Shown here: positions 6,739 through 15,523 of the stretch, in pieces
How positions within the stretch are numbered: position 1 is the first letter of the stretch
Layout: every line of letters starts with the position of its first letter
Assembly (NCBI RefSeq): GCF_009649785.1
Contig: NZ_WJOK01000002.1
Location: forward strand, 1 to 64,000
DNA: 64,000 nucleotides
Source of the DNA: Agrobacterium tumefaciens
GTDB lineage: Bacteria > Pseudomonadota > Alphaproteobacteria > Rhizobiales > Rhizobiaceae
Reading direction: 5' to 3'
Notes under the pieces: model-generated
Databases searched by the model: none
Told to the model about the DNA's origin: nothing
What the model saw: only the letters and a program-made list of their open reading frames with translations
Program-made: the position numbers and the translations under genes

Positions 6739-9726
6739 ATGAAAAAAGGCGATCATCTCTTCCTCGTTGACGGCTCCGGTTTCATTTTCCGGGCGTTCCA
6801 TGCCATTCCCCCGCTGAACCGCAAGTCGGATGGGCTGCCGGTCAACGCCGTTTCCGGCTTCTGCAACATGTTGTGGAAGCTCCTGAAGGATGCGCGCAAT
6901 ACCGATGTCGGCGTCACGCCCACGCATTTCGCCGTGATTTTCGACTATTCGTCGAAAACCTTCCGCAACGAGCTGTACGATCTATACAAGGCCAACCGCA
7001 CCGCACCGCCGGAAGATCTGGTGCCGCAGTTTGGCCTGATCCGCGAGGCGACACGGGCCTTCAACCTTCCCTGCATTGAGACGGAAGGCTTCGAGGCGGA
7101 TGACATCATCGCCACTTACGCCCGTCAGGCGGAGGCGATTGGCGCCGATGTCACCATCATTTCTTCCGACAAAGATCTGATGCAGCTCGTCACGGCCAAT
7201 GTGCATATGTACGACGCCATGAAGGACAAGCAGATCGGCGTTCCCGATGTCGTCGAAAAATGGGGCGTAGCCCCGGAAAAGATGATCGACCTTCAGGCGA
7301 TGACCGGCGATTCCACCGATAATGTTCCGGGTATTCCTGGTATCGGGCCGAAAACGGCCGCGCAATTGCTGGAAGAATACGGCGATCTCGACACGCTGCT
7401 GGCGCGGGCAGGAGAAATCAAGCAGCAGAAACGCCGCGAAAACATCATCGCCAATGCGGAGCTTGCCCGCCTTTCCAGACAGCTTGTGGCGCTCAGAACC
7501 GATGTGCCGCTGGAGCAGTCTCTGGAAGAACTGGTGCTCGAACCGCAGAACGGGCCGAAACTCATCGCTTTCCTCAAGGCGATGGAGTTCACGACGCTGA
7601 CGCGCCGGGTAGCTGAAGCCACCGATAGCGATGCCTCGGCCATCGAAGCCGCCAATGTGCCGGTGCAATGGGGCACTGATGCCCATGGACCAGACCTCGA
7701 TGCCACGCCTGCAGTTACCGCAGCTGATGACAAGACCGCTGCGCCAGCGTCAACCACCGCTCCGGCACGGAAGGTGACAGGGGAGGGCAGTGCGCCCACC
7801 GATCTCGCCACGGCACGGCAGACGGTTTTCTCCACCGCCAAGATCGACACGACCGCCTATACGACGATCAGGGATCTGGCGGAGCTGGATCGTTGGGTTG
7901 CCGCTGCCCGCGAAACAGGTGTCGTCGCCTTCGACACGGAAACGACCTCGCTCGACCCCATGCAGGCGGAACTCGTCGGTTTTTCGCTGGCGATTGCCGA
8001 TAACGGCAAGGATGCCTCAGGCACCGATATCCGCGCTGCCTATGTGCCATTGACGCACAAGACCGGCTCCGGTGGCGATCTTTTCAGCGATGGCATCAAG
8101 CTTGCTGAAGGACAGGTGCCGTTTGCCGAGGCGCTGGCACGTTTAAAGGATCTTCTTGAGGACGAAGCCGTTCTGAAAATCGCGCAGAACGTCAAATATG
8201 ACTACCTGCTGATGAAGCGCCACGGCGTCGTCATGCAGAGTTTCGACGATACCATGCTGATTTCCTACGTTCTTGAGGCGGGAAAAACCACGCATGGCAT
8301 GGATACGCTTTCCGAACGCTGGCTCGGCCACACGCCGATCGCCTACAAGGACGTGGCGGGATCGGGCAAGTCGAGCATCACCTTCGATTTCGTCGATATT
8401 GACAAGGCGACCGCTTACGCCGCCGAAGACGCGGATGTCACCCTGCGGCTGTGGATGGTGCTGAAGCCCCGGCTTGCCGCAGAGCGGCTGACCAGTGTGT
8501 ATGAGCGGCTGGAGCGCCCTCTGGTGCCTGTACTGGCGCATATGGAGGAGCGTGGCATCACCGTGGACCGACAGATCCTGTCGCGTCTCTCCGGTGAACT
8601 CGCCCAGAAGGCGGCTGCTTTCGAAGAGGAAGTTTACCAACTGGCAGGCGAGCGTTTCAACATCGGATCGCCAAAGCAGCTCGGCGATATCCTGTTCGGC
8701 CGGATGGGTCTGCCTGGCGGCTCCAAGACCAAGACGGGCCAATGGTCCACATCGGCGCAGGTTCTCGAAGATCTGGCGGCGGAAGGTGCCGAATTACCGC
8801 GAAAGATCGTCGACTGGCGGCAGCTGACCAAGCTGAAATCGACCTATACGGATGCGCTTCCCGGATATGTCCATCCGCAGACGAAACGGGTACACACGTC
8901 CTACGCGCTGGCCTCCACCACCACGGGGCGCCTGTCGTCCTCGGAGCCGAACCTTCAGAACATTCCGGTGCGCACGGCGGAAGGCCGCAAGATCCGCACG
9001 GCCTTCATCTCCACCCCTGGACACAAGCTTCTTTCCGCCGATTACAGCCAGATCGAGCTACGTGTGCTTGCCCATGTCGCCGACATTCCGCAGCTTCGCA
9101 GCGCATTCGAAAACGGCATCGACATTCATGCGATGACCGCATCGGAAATGTTCGGGGTGCCGGTGGAAGGCATGCCGTCTGAAGTGCGCCGACGTGCCAA
9201 GGCCATCAACTTCGGCATCATCTACGGTATTTCCGCTTTCGGCCTTGCCAACCAGCTCAGCATCGCGCGCTCCGAAGCGGGCGAATATATCAAGAAATAT
9301 TTCGAGCGTTTTCCTGGCATTCGCGATTACATGGAAGCGACCAAGGCTTTCGCCCGCGAGAACGGCTATGTCGAGACGATTTTCGGCCGCCGTGCGCATT
9401 ATCCGGAAATCCGCTCCTCCAACCCTTCCATGAAGGCCTTCAACGAGCGTGCAGCCATCAACGCACCAATCCAGGGGTCTGCAGCCGATATCATTCGCCG
9501 TACGATGGTCCGTATCGAGCCGGTGCTGGAGGCGGAAAAGCTTTCCGCCCGCATGCTGCTGCAGGTACATGACGAACTCATCTTCGAAGTCGAGGAAGGG
9601 GAAATCGAAAAGACACTGCCCATCGTCGTCTCGGTGATGGAAAATGCAGCCATGCCGGCTATTTCCATGAGGGTTCCGCTCAAGGTGGATGCCCGCGCGG
9701 CCGACAACTGGGACGAGGCGCATTGA
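6739..9726 (+). CDS. polA: DNA polymerase I
   Basis: This repair and Okazaki-fragment polymerase has 995 residues. The 5' nuclease domain (1-300) starts LFLVDGSGFIFRAFHAIPPL and has the ADDIIATYA and SSDKDLMQLV acidic clusters. After a linker of about 80 residues rich in Ala and Thr comes an intact 3'-5' exonuclease: FDTETTSLD, QNVKYDYLL and YAAEDADVTL provide the DEDD acids, so proofreading is expected. The polymerase domain has motif A (DYSQIELR), motif B (RRRAKAINFGIIYG) and motif C (QVHDELIFE). The start is ATG 6739, where homology to MKKGDHLFLVDG begins; an open frame extending 69 bases upstream is not family-like. It is somewhat longer than the E. coli enzyme (928), mainly through the linker. 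Confidence 0.96.
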   Translation: MKKGDHLFLVDGSGFIFRAFHAIPPLNRKSDGLPVNAVSGFCNMLWKLLKDARNTDVGVTPTHFAVIFDYSSKTFRNELYDLYKANRTAPPEDLVPQFGLIREATRAFNLPCIETEGFEADDIIATYARQAEAIGADVTIISSDKDLMQLVTANVHMYDAMKDKQIGVPDVVEKWGVAPEKMIDLQAMTGDSTDNVPGIPGIGPKTAAQLLEEYGDLDTLLARAGEIKQQKRRENIIANAELARLSRQLVALRTDVPLEQSLEELVLEPQNGPKLIAFLKAMEFTTLTRRVAEATDSDASAIEAANVPVQWGTDAHGPDLDATPAVTAADDKTAAPASTTAPARKVTGEGSAPTDLATARQTVFSTAKIDTTAYTTIRDLAELDRWVAAARETGVVAFDTETTSLDPMQAELVGFSLAIADNGKDASGTDIRAAYVPLTHKTGSGGDLFSDGIKLAEGQVPFAEALARLKDLLEDEAVLKIAQNVKYDYLLMKRHGVVMQSFDDTMLISYVLEAGKTTHGMDTLSERWLGHTPIAYKDVAGSGKSSITFDFVDIDKATAYAAEDADVTLRLWMVLKPRLAAERLTSVYERLERPLVPVLAHMEERGITVDRQILSRLSGELAQKAAAFEEEVYQLAGERFNIGSPKQLGDILFGRMGLPGGSKTKTGQWSTSAQVLEDLAAEGAELPRKIVDWRQLTKLKSTYTDALPGYVHPQTKRVHTSYALASTTTGRLSSSEPNLQNIPVRTAEGRKIRTAFISTPGHKLLSADYSQIELRVLAHVADIPQLRSAFENGIDIHAMTASEMFGVPVEGMPSEVRRRAKAINFGIIYGISAFGLANQLSIARSEAGEYIKKYFERFPGIRDYMEATKAFARENGYVETIFGRRAHYPEIRSSNPSMKAFNERAAINAPIQGSAADIIRRTMVRIEPVLEAEKLSARMLLQVHDELIFEVEEGEIEKTLPIVVSVMENAAMPAISMRVPLKVDARAADNWDEAH

Positions 9727-9811
9727 CGGGAATTGACCGGCCATTGACCGATTGGTGTCATTGGTTTGTTGCGTGCGCAGATTAGGGGAAACGTCTCAAA
9801 AGGAGTTCCCC

Positions 9812-10531
9812 ATGCACGCCCCGCTCGTTTCAAAAGATCTGGAATCTTTTTCCGCTGCCAGCCACGATCAGCCGCCGCGCCATTTGGGTCGCCGCTATAA
9901 TACGGATGGTGAATTCCTGCTCGAGCCGGGCAATACCGTGGTTTGCCATCTCGTTGAAGGGTCGAAAACCGAAAGCGCGATCATCGGGACACGCCAGCGT
10001 CTTCTGGATATGCCCGAGGCATTGCAGCTGGCCTTCACACCGGTTTCCAGCCTGCATATGACGGTATTTCAGGGCATTATCGAATATCGCCGTGCATTTC
10101 CCTACTGGCCGGAAGACATGCGACTCGATACTCCGATCGACACGATGACGGAGTATTATTGCGATCGTCTGGCGGATTTTCCGGGCCTGCCTGGTTTCAA
10201 TATGCAGGTGACTGGTCTCAAGCCGACGGGGCTGGTGCTGAAGGGGGCCACCGCCGAAGACGACCGGATCATTGCGCTGTGGCGGGATACATTTGCCGAA
10301 GCTTTCGGTTATCGGCATCCCGATCACGACACCTATCAATTCCATATTACGCTGGCTTATGTCACGCGCTGGTTCGATCCGGAGTGCCTGCCGCGATGGC
10401 AGGCGATGCTGGATGAAGAGCTGGAAAAACTGCGTGCGGCAGCGCCGATAATCGAGATGCGCGCTCCAGCTTTCTGTGAATTCAGGGACATGAACCACTT
10501 TAGGGAACTCGTGGTTTTTGATAGGAAGTGA
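9812..10531 (+). CDS. DUF1868 protein, 2H phosphoesterase (2'-5' RNA ligase-like) fold
   Basis: This 239-residue cytoplasmic protein has two HxT motifs: SLHMTVF in the first half and QFHITLAY in the second. They are about 130 residues apart, the hallmark of the 2H phosphoesterase superfamily. The GRRYNTDGEFLLEPGNTVVCHL N-terminal portion is characteristic of DUF1868 members, which are otherwise uncharacterised. The ATG at 9812 has a strong AAAGGAG six to seven bases upstream; a longer frame starting at 9752 lacks one. It follows polA by 85 bp on the same strand and may be co-transcribed. Activity on cyclic phosphodiester RNA ends or nucleotides is inference from the fold. Confidence 0.8.
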   Translation: MHAPLVSKDLESFSAASHDQPPRHLGRRYNTDGEFLLEPGNTVVCHLVEGSKTESAIIGTRQRLLDMPEALQLAFTPVSSLHMTVFQGIIEYRRAFPYWPEDMRLDTPIDTMTEYYCDRLADFPGLPGFNMQVTGLKPTGLVLKGATAEDDRIIALWRDTFAEAFGYRHPDHDTYQFHITLAYVTRWFDPECLPRWQAMLDEELEKLRAAAPIIEMRAPAFCEFRDMNHFRELVVFDRK

Positions 10532-10724
10532 AGCATGATTTGCAAAGGCCTGCCGCCCGTCCGTCGCAGCAAACCGGCTTAATCGGAAAAAATGCGCGTC
10601 AGGGCTGGTCAAAGCCCGTTTGGGCATGTATAAGCGCGCCAAATTTCCGATATCGAGACACCCGACATTCGGCCTTTGGTTATGGCCGGTTACGTTGTTT
10701 CGCCGCTAAAGTGGAGTAACAAAA

Positions 10725-10910
10725 ATGGCTGTACCAAAAAGAAAAACAAGCCCGTCCAAGCGCGGCATGCGCCGCTCGGCTGACGGTCTCAAGGCTTCGA
10801 CCTACGTTGAAGACAAGAACTCCGGCGAACTGCGCCGTCCGCACCATATCGATCTGAAGACCGGTATGTATCGCGGTCGTCAGGTTCTGACGCCGAAGGA
10901 AAGCGCATAA
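10725..10910 (+). CDS. rpmF: 50S ribosomal protein L32
   Basis: This 61-residue basic ribosomal protein of the large subunit begins [17 protein letters not shown], the universal bacterial L32 start. It continues with the alphaproteobacterial ending [16 protein letters not shown]. The zinc-binding cysteines seen in some L32 proteins are absent, as is normal in this class. GGAG lies eight bases before the ATG. It is monocistronic, with a clear terminator following. The mtgA transglycosylase gene that often precedes rpmF in rhizobia is not here; the preceding gene is the DUF1868 gene. Confidence 0.96.
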   Translation: MAVPKRKTSPSKRGMRRSADGLKASTYVEDKNSGELRRPHHIDLKTGMYRGRQVLTPKESA

Positions 10911-10933
10911 GCTTTCTGAAATAATCTTTACGG

Positions 10934-10966
10934 AAAACCGGCCCTCGTGGCCGGTTTTTTGTTTTC
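10934..10966 (+). terminator. Intrinsic terminator of rpmF
   Basis: AAAACCGGCC and GGCCGGTTTT pair around a CTCGT loop and are followed by TTTTTTGTTTT, 24 bases after the rpmF stop. The run of A upstream could make it bidirectional. Confidence 0.9.
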
Positions 10967-11071
10967 AGGTCGTTTAGCTGCTTTTTTCGGTTACTTGGAA
11001 AATCCGATCACTCCTCCTACACTCTGTTCGGGAGAGCAGGTCTGATGCCTGCAACGGGGAGGGGCGCTTCG

Positions 11072-12898
11072 GTGAAATATCGCTGGATTTTATTGACGCT
11101 GCTCAGCCTCGGCCTCGGTTACGGCGCCGTGACCAAGGGCAGCGGCATCATTGCGGAAAGCTATTTCGGCGAAGTCTCCGATCAGGGCCGCACCACCCTC
11201 AGGCTGGCCGTCTCGGCTCTTGGCGGGCTTTTGAGCCGTTTCGAGCCGCTGCCCGCCCTGATCGCCGATCACGACGACATTGAGGAGCTTGTCGCGCATC
11301 CGCAGGATGAGGCGATGCGCCAGCGCGCCAATATCTATCTCAAATCCATCAATACATTGCTGGAATCCTCCGACATCTACATCATCACGCTGGACGGAGT
11401 GACCATCGCCGCCAGTAACTATGATGGACCCACGAGCTTCGTCGGTGAGAATTTCAGCTACCGTCCCTATTTTCAGGATGCCGCCAAGGGCTTCCCGTCG
11501 CGTTTCTTTGCGCTAGGCACCACCTCCCACAAGCGCGGTTATTATTTTTCCGCGCCTATTCTCTTCAACGAGGAGATCAAGGGCGTCATCGTCTTCAAGG
11601 TCGATATTGAAGGCATAGAGGCGTCGTTCGGCGATGGTGAAAACCGCATTCTCGTATCGGACCCGGAAGGCATCATCTTCATGACCGGAACGCCGCAGTG
11701 GCTTTATTCCGGCCTGATGCCGCTGACACCGGAAAGGCTTGCGCGCACGGCGGCATCCCGGCGTTACGCCAATGCCGACCTGAAGGAACTGCCGCTGAAA
11801 AACGGCAATTTCGGCTCTCATCAGTTGATGACGATCAGCCAGAACGACGGTGACCGGGAATATCTCGTCCTGTCGCAGCCGATGCCCGACGCGGGCTGGA
11901 CGGTCAGCGTGCTGATGGATACCGGCTCACTCAGGACGCAGGTCAAGACGGCGATGATCGCGATCATCCTCTGCCTGTGTCTTGCCGCTGCCGTGGTCGC
12001 CGCCATGCTGCAAAGACGGCGGCGCCTGCGTGAACGCCTGACCCACCAGGCCGAAGCTCAGGCGGAGCTGGAGCGGCGGGTGGAGGAGCGCACAGCCGAT
12101 CTCGCGCGGGTGAACCGTGAGATCGAACACGAAATCGCCGAGCGCCGCCAGACGGAGAAACAATTGCGCAAGATGCAGAATGACCTGGTTCAGGCGGGCA
12201 AGCTTGCAGCGCTCGGACAAATGTCGGCAGCACTTTCGCACGAGTTCAACCAGCCGCTCGCAGCCGCCAAGAATTATGCGGAAAACGCCTCTCTTCTCGT
12301 GGAACGTGGACGTCTGGAAGAGGTGACGGAAAACCTCAGGCGTATTTCGGGCCTTATCGATCGCATGGCTTCTATCAGCAGGCATCTGAGAAATTTTGCC
12401 CGCAAACCCAATGAGAAAATGGCTGCGGTCGCGCTCGATGCTGTCCTTCGCGATACGCTGGAAATTGTTGGAGCACGGCTGAAGGCCGCCGATGCGGTGC
12501 TGGATGTTGATCTTGGTCCGGTGCCGCTTGCGGTGAAGGCCGGGCCGGTGCGGCTGCAGCAGGTGCTGGTCAACATCATCTCCAATGCCGCCGATGCGGT
12601 GGAAGGGCGCGAGGATCGTCGCATCGCTCTGAAGGCCGTGCTGCACGGTCAGACGGTTTCGATTTTCATTCGTGACCGAGGTCCGGGCGTTCCTCCGGCG
12701 ATTTCGGAGCGCATCTTCGATCCCTTCTTCACCACCAAGGGCGTGGGCCGTGGCCTCGGTCTCGGCCTTTCCATCACCTACAACATCATCAAGGATTTTG
12801 GCGGCCAACTGCGTGTCAGAAACCATGAAGACGGCGGCGCGGAATTCGAGATCGAATTACCGGCAGCAGCCTATCGTGTGGAGGTGGCGGCGGAATGA
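11072..12898 (+). CDS. dctB: DctB-type C4-dicarboxylate-sensing histidine kinase
   Basis: This membrane sensor kinase autophosphorylates and passes phosphate to the overlapping DctD. It has an N-terminal membrane helix (about 5-25), a periplasmic double-Cache sensor of about 260 residues with SSDIYIITLDGVTIAASNYDGP, and a second helix (MIAIILCLCLAAAVVAAML). A coiled coil (QAELERRVEERTADL) follows, then HisKA with phospho-His in ALSHEFNQPLAAAKNY and HATPase with NIISNAADAV, RDRGPGVPP and GRGLGLGLSI. I favour the GTG at 11072 because GGGGAGGGG ends seven bases upstream. The in-frame ATG at 11045 (617 aa) is possible. The sensed ligand is probably a di- or tricarboxylate, given the adjacent tct transporter. 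Confidence 0.87.
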   Translation: MKYRWILLTLLSLGLGYGAVTKGSGIIAESYFGEVSDQGRTTLRLAVSALGGLLSRFEPLPALIADHDDIEELVAHPQDEAMRQRANIYLKSINTLLESSDIYIITLDGVTIAASNYDGPTSFVGENFSYRPYFQDAAKGFPSRFFALGTTSHKRGYYFSAPILFNEEIKGVIVFKVDIEGIEASFGDGENRILVSDPEGIIFMTGTPQWLYSGLMPLTPERLARTAASRRYANADLKELPLKNGNFGSHQLMTISQNDGDREYLVLSQPMPDAGWTVSVLMDTGSLRTQVKTAMIAIILCLCLAAAVVAAMLQRRRRLRERLTHQAEAQAELERRVEERTADLARVNREIEHEIAERRQTEKQLRKMQNDLVQAGKLAALGQMSAALSHEFNQPLAAAKNYAENASLLVERGRLEEVTENLRRISGLIDRMASISRHLRNFARKPNEKMAAVALDAVLRDTLEIVGARLKAADAVLDVDLGPVPLAVKAGPVRLQQVLVNIISNAADAVEGREDRRIALKAVLHGQTVSIFIRDRGPGVPPAISERIFDPFFTTKGVGRGLGLGLSITYNIIKDFGGQLRVRNHEDGGAEFEIELPAAAYRVEVAAE

Positions 12899-14241
12899 CC
12901 ATGTCGCGGGTTCTGTTGATTGATGACGAGGAGGAACTGCGTTTTTCCACCGCGCAGGCGCTGGAACTTTCCGGTTTTGCGGTCACCATGCTGGCAAGCG
13001 CCGAACATGCGCTTGAACTCATCGGCTACAGCTTCGATGGCGTCGTGGTCAGCGATATCAGGATGCCCGGCATGGATGGCATGACACTGCTGCAGAAGGT
13101 GCGGGAACTTGACCCGGAAATACCTGTCATCCTGATGACGGGCCATGGCGATGTGCAGCTTGCCGTCAATGCCATGCGCAACGGTGCTTATGATTTCATC
13201 GAAAAGCCCTTCACCCCGCAATATCTCGCCGGCATCATAAAAAGAGCCAACGACCGGCGGGCGCTGGTGCTGGAAAATCGCCGCCTGAAGGCGGTGGCGG
13301 GCAAGCATGACGATCTCGAAACGCGTCTGCCCGGCAGAACCCAGGTCATGGTCGATCTGCGATACCGCATTCGCGCCATCGGTGCGACCGATGCCGATAC
13401 GCTCATTGTCGGCGATACCGGTGCGGGCAAGGAAGTGGTGGCGCGCGCACTTCACGATATCAGCGCCAGAGCCAACCGGCCCTTTGTCGCCATCAATTGT
13501 GCCGCCCTTCCGCAAACGCTGATCGAAAGCGAGCTGTTCGGCCACGAGGCTGGCGCTTTTCCCGGCGCGCTGCGCCCGCGCTACGGCAAGTTCGAGCATG
13601 CCCGCGGCGGCACCATATTGCTGGACGAGATCGGCTCCATGCCCTTTGAATTGCAGGGCCGGTTCCTGCGCGTGTTGCAGGAACGGGTGATCACCCGTCT
13701 TGGCTCCAATGAAACAGTCGAGCTCGACGTCCGCTTCATCGCCACCAGCAAGGTCGATCTGGAGCAGGAAGTCGCGGCAGGGCGGTTCCGTGCCGATCTT
13801 CTTTACCGCCTGAACGTGGCGACGATTCTCGTGCCGTCCCTCTCGCAGCGCAGTGCCGACATACCGCTGCTTTTCCTCCATCTGGTGCGGGAGGCTGCTG
13901 CCCGTTACGGTCGGGAAGATATGGACGTTCCGCAGCATCTGCTCTCAGTCATTTCCCTGCGTGAATGGCCGGGCAATGTCCGGGAATTGCGCAATGCGGC
14001 GGACCGTTTCGTTCTCGGTCTGGAAAGCGATGTCTCCGAAACCTCGCTGCCATTTGAGGGCGATGGCAAGGCGGCGCTTGCCGCAAGGGTCGCCGCTTAT
14101 GAAAAAAGCCTTATTGCGCGCGCGATCGCCGCCCACGGCGGAAATCTGAAATCCGTCTATGAGAGCCTCGGCATTTCACGCAAAACGCTTTACGAAAAAA
14201 TGCAGAAATACGAGCTCCACCGGCACATGACAGAGGTGTGA
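12895..14241 (+). CDS. dctD: DctD-type sigma-54-dependent response regulator
   Basis: The 448-residue protein overlaps dctB by four bases (ATGA), so the pair is translationally coupled. The receiver domain has acidic DD at 10-11, the phospho-acceptor Asp54 in SDIRMPGMDG and the conserved EKPF lysine. The AAA+ domain has Walker A GDTGAGKEVVARAL, Walker B TILLDEIGSM and arginine-finger segment FRADLLYRLNV. A Fis-type helix-turn-helix ends the protein (GGNLKSVYESLGISRKTLYEKM). The loop that normally reads GAFTGA, which touches sigma-54, reads GAFPGA at 220-225. It probably activates the downstream tct operon through two palindromes starting at its own stop codon. Confidence 0.87.
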   Translation: MTMSRVLLIDDEEELRFSTAQALELSGFAVTMLASAEHALELIGYSFDGVVVSDIRMPGMDGMTLLQKVRELDPEIPVILMTGHGDVQLAVNAMRNGAYDFIEKPFTPQYLAGIIKRANDRRALVLENRRLKAVAGKHDDLETRLPGRTQVMVDLRYRIRAIGATDADTLIVGDTGAGKEVVARALHDISARANRPFVAINCAALPQTLIESELFGHEAGAFPGALRPRYGKFEHARGGTILLDEIGSMPFELQGRFLRVLQERVITRLGSNETVELDVRFIATSKVDLEQEVAAGRFRADLLYRLNVATILVPSLSQRSADIPLLFLHLVREAAARYGREDMDVPQHLLSVISLREWPGNVRELRNAADRFVLGLESDVSETSLPFEGDGKAALAARVAAYEKSLIARAIAAHGGNLKSVYESLGISRKTLYEKMQKYELHRHMTEV

Positions 14242-14260
14242 TGGGTGGATTTCCACCCAT
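14241..14260. promoter_or_regulatory. Upstream activator-like palindrome 1 (before tctC)
   Basis: ATGGGTGGA-TT-TCCACCCAT is a perfect 9+2+9 palindrome. Its first base is the last base of the dctD stop codon. A near-identical palindrome begins 32 bp later, three helical turns away. The probable ligand is the DctD-type regulator encoded immediately upstream. Confidence 0.75.
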
Positions 14261-14272
14261 GGATGAGCCCGT

Positions 14273-14292
14273 ATGGGTAGAAATCCACCCAT
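14273..14292. promoter_or_regulatory. Upstream activator-like palindrome 2 (before tctC)
   Basis: ATGGGTAGA-AA-TCCACCCAT differs from palindrome 1 by one arm base and the two-base centre. Centre-to-centre spacing is 32 bp, on the same helical face. Paired sites 100-200 bp upstream of the regulated start codon are typical for enhancer binding by sigma-54 activators. Confidence 0.75.
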
Positions 14293-14356
14293 TGCTGCCC
14301 ATGATGGCGATAAAAGCGCGCCTTGCCGCAAGACCGCCGTTGCTGAACGGCAATCC

Positions 14357-14372
14357 CGGATCGCAAATGGCT
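14357..14372 (+). promoter_or_regulatory. Weak candidate sigma-54 promoter for tctCBA
   Basis: CGGATCGCAAATGGCT keeps the GG (-24) and GC (-12) dinucleotides with correct spacing but matches the rest of TGGCAC-N5-TTGCW only partly. It would start transcription near 14383, placing the two palindromes about 90-140 bp upstream. A poorer GG-N10-GC lies at 14305-14320. Confidence 0.3.
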
Positions 14373-14439
14373 TCACCCCGGTCGCCATGGAGGAGCATGC
14401 GCGGCTGAAGTGGCGAACATTTTCATCCGGGAGGAATCG

Positions 14440-15423
14440 ATGAAAATACTGAAGACAGTTACCGGCCTTGCTGCCGCCGCTGCCGTTTCCCTTTTTGCGC
14501 TTTCTGCATCCGCTCAGAACTACCCCGAGCGCAACATCACCATGGTCGTGCCCTTTGCCGCCGGTGGCCCGACAGATACGGTCGCGCGTCTTGTCGCTGA
14601 ATCCATGTCGAAGGATCTCGGCCAGCAGATCATCGTCGAAAATGTCGGCGGCGCTGGTGGCACGCTGGGCGCTGGCCGCGTGGCGGCGTCGGATCCGGAC
14701 GGTTACACCGTTCTGCTGCATCACATCGGCATGGCGACGAGCGCTACGCTTTATCGCAAGCTCGCCTATGATACCCTGAACGCTTTCGAATATGTCGGTC
14801 TGGTCACGGAAGTGCCGATGACCATTCTGTCGCGCAAGACGCTCGAAACCAAGGATCTCAAGGGTTTGATCGACTACGCCAAGGCGAACAAGGACAAGGT
14901 CACCGTTGCCAATGCCGGCATCGGTGCTGCTTCGCATCTGTGCGGCATGTTGTTCATGAGCGCGATCGAGACACCGCTGGTCACTGTTCCCTACAAGGGC
15001 ACAGGCCCGGCCATGACCGACCTGCTCGGCGGACAGGTCGATATCATGTGCGACCAGACCACAAACACCACCAAGCAAATCCAGGGCGGGACCGTTAAAG
15101 CCTATGCCGTAACCTCGGCCAAACGGCTCGACGTGCTGCCGGACGTACCGACAGTTGCCGAATCGGGCCTGCCGAAGCTTGAGGTGGGTATCTGGCACGG
15201 TATCTACACGCCGAAGGGTACACCGGCCGAGATCAACGAAAAGCTCTCCAAGTCGCTGCAGGTCGCGCTGAAGGACAAGAACGTAGCGGCCCGTTTTGCC
15301 GAACTCGGCACCACGCCTTCCCCGGAAGCCGATGCGACGCCCGCAGCGCTCAAGACCAAGCTTGAAAGCGAAATCGCCCGCTGGAAGCCTGTGATCGAGG
15401 GCGCCGGCCAATATGCCGACTGA
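14440..15423 (+). CDS. tctC: Tripartite tricarboxylate transporter substrate-binding protein (TctC/Bug family)
   Basis: This periplasmic binding protein of 327 residues captures a carboxylate for the TctAB membrane complex. A signal peptide (MKILKTVTGLAAAAAVSLFALSASA) precedes QNYPERNITMVVPFAAGG, the standard start of mature TctC. The two Bug-family ligand loops are seen: PFAAGGPTDTVAR and the second-domain VPYKGTGPAMTDLLGGQVD. The start is ATG 14440, with GGGAGGAA seven bases before it; a frame starting 30 bases earlier has no ribosome-binding site. It is first in the tctC-tctB-tctA operon, downstream of dctBD. Citrate, other tricarboxylates, dicarboxylates or aromatic acids are possible ligands. 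Confidence 0.92.
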   Translation: MKILKTVTGLAAAAAVSLFALSASAQNYPERNITMVVPFAAGGPTDTVARLVAESMSKDLGQQIIVENVGGAGGTLGAGRVAASDPDGYTVLLHHIGMATSATLYRKLAYDTLNAFEYVGLVTEVPMTILSRKTLETKDLKGLIDYAKANKDKVTVANAGIGAASHLCGMLFMSAIETPLVTVPYKGTGPAMTDLLGGQVDIMCDQTTNTTKQIQGGTVKAYAVTSAKRLDVLPDVPTVAESGLPKLEVGIWHGIYTPKGTPAEINEKLSKSLQVALKDKNVAARFAELGTTPSPEADATPAALKTKLESEIARWKPVIEGAGQYAD

Positions 15424-15437
15424 TGGTTGAAGCAATT

Positions 15438-15460
15438 GCCGGCGGCACCCTGCCGCCGGC
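15438..15460 (+). terminator. Intercistronic hairpin between tctC and tctB
   Basis: A 10-bp perfect stem (GCCGGCGGCA / TGCCGCCGGC) with a CCC loop lies 15 bases after the tctC stop, followed by TTCTT. The weak T-run suggests partial termination or protection of the tctC end, giving more binding protein than membrane subunits. Confidence 0.7.
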
Positions 15461-15523
15461 TTCTTGCCGTCAATTTAACGCGCGGAACGGTGTGTGGCCG
15501 GCCGCAGTGGAGGGGCATCTTTC

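Noticed and set aside
10532-10724. mtgA remnant before rpmF
   Set aside because: Rhizobial rpmF is often preceded by mtgA, but no transglycosylase sequence can be read here; the stretch appears to be plain promoter region.
14305-14320. Second sigma-54-like GG-N10-GC before tctC
   Set aside because: Only the two dinucleotides match. The candidate at 14357-14372 agrees slightly better, and even that is weak.
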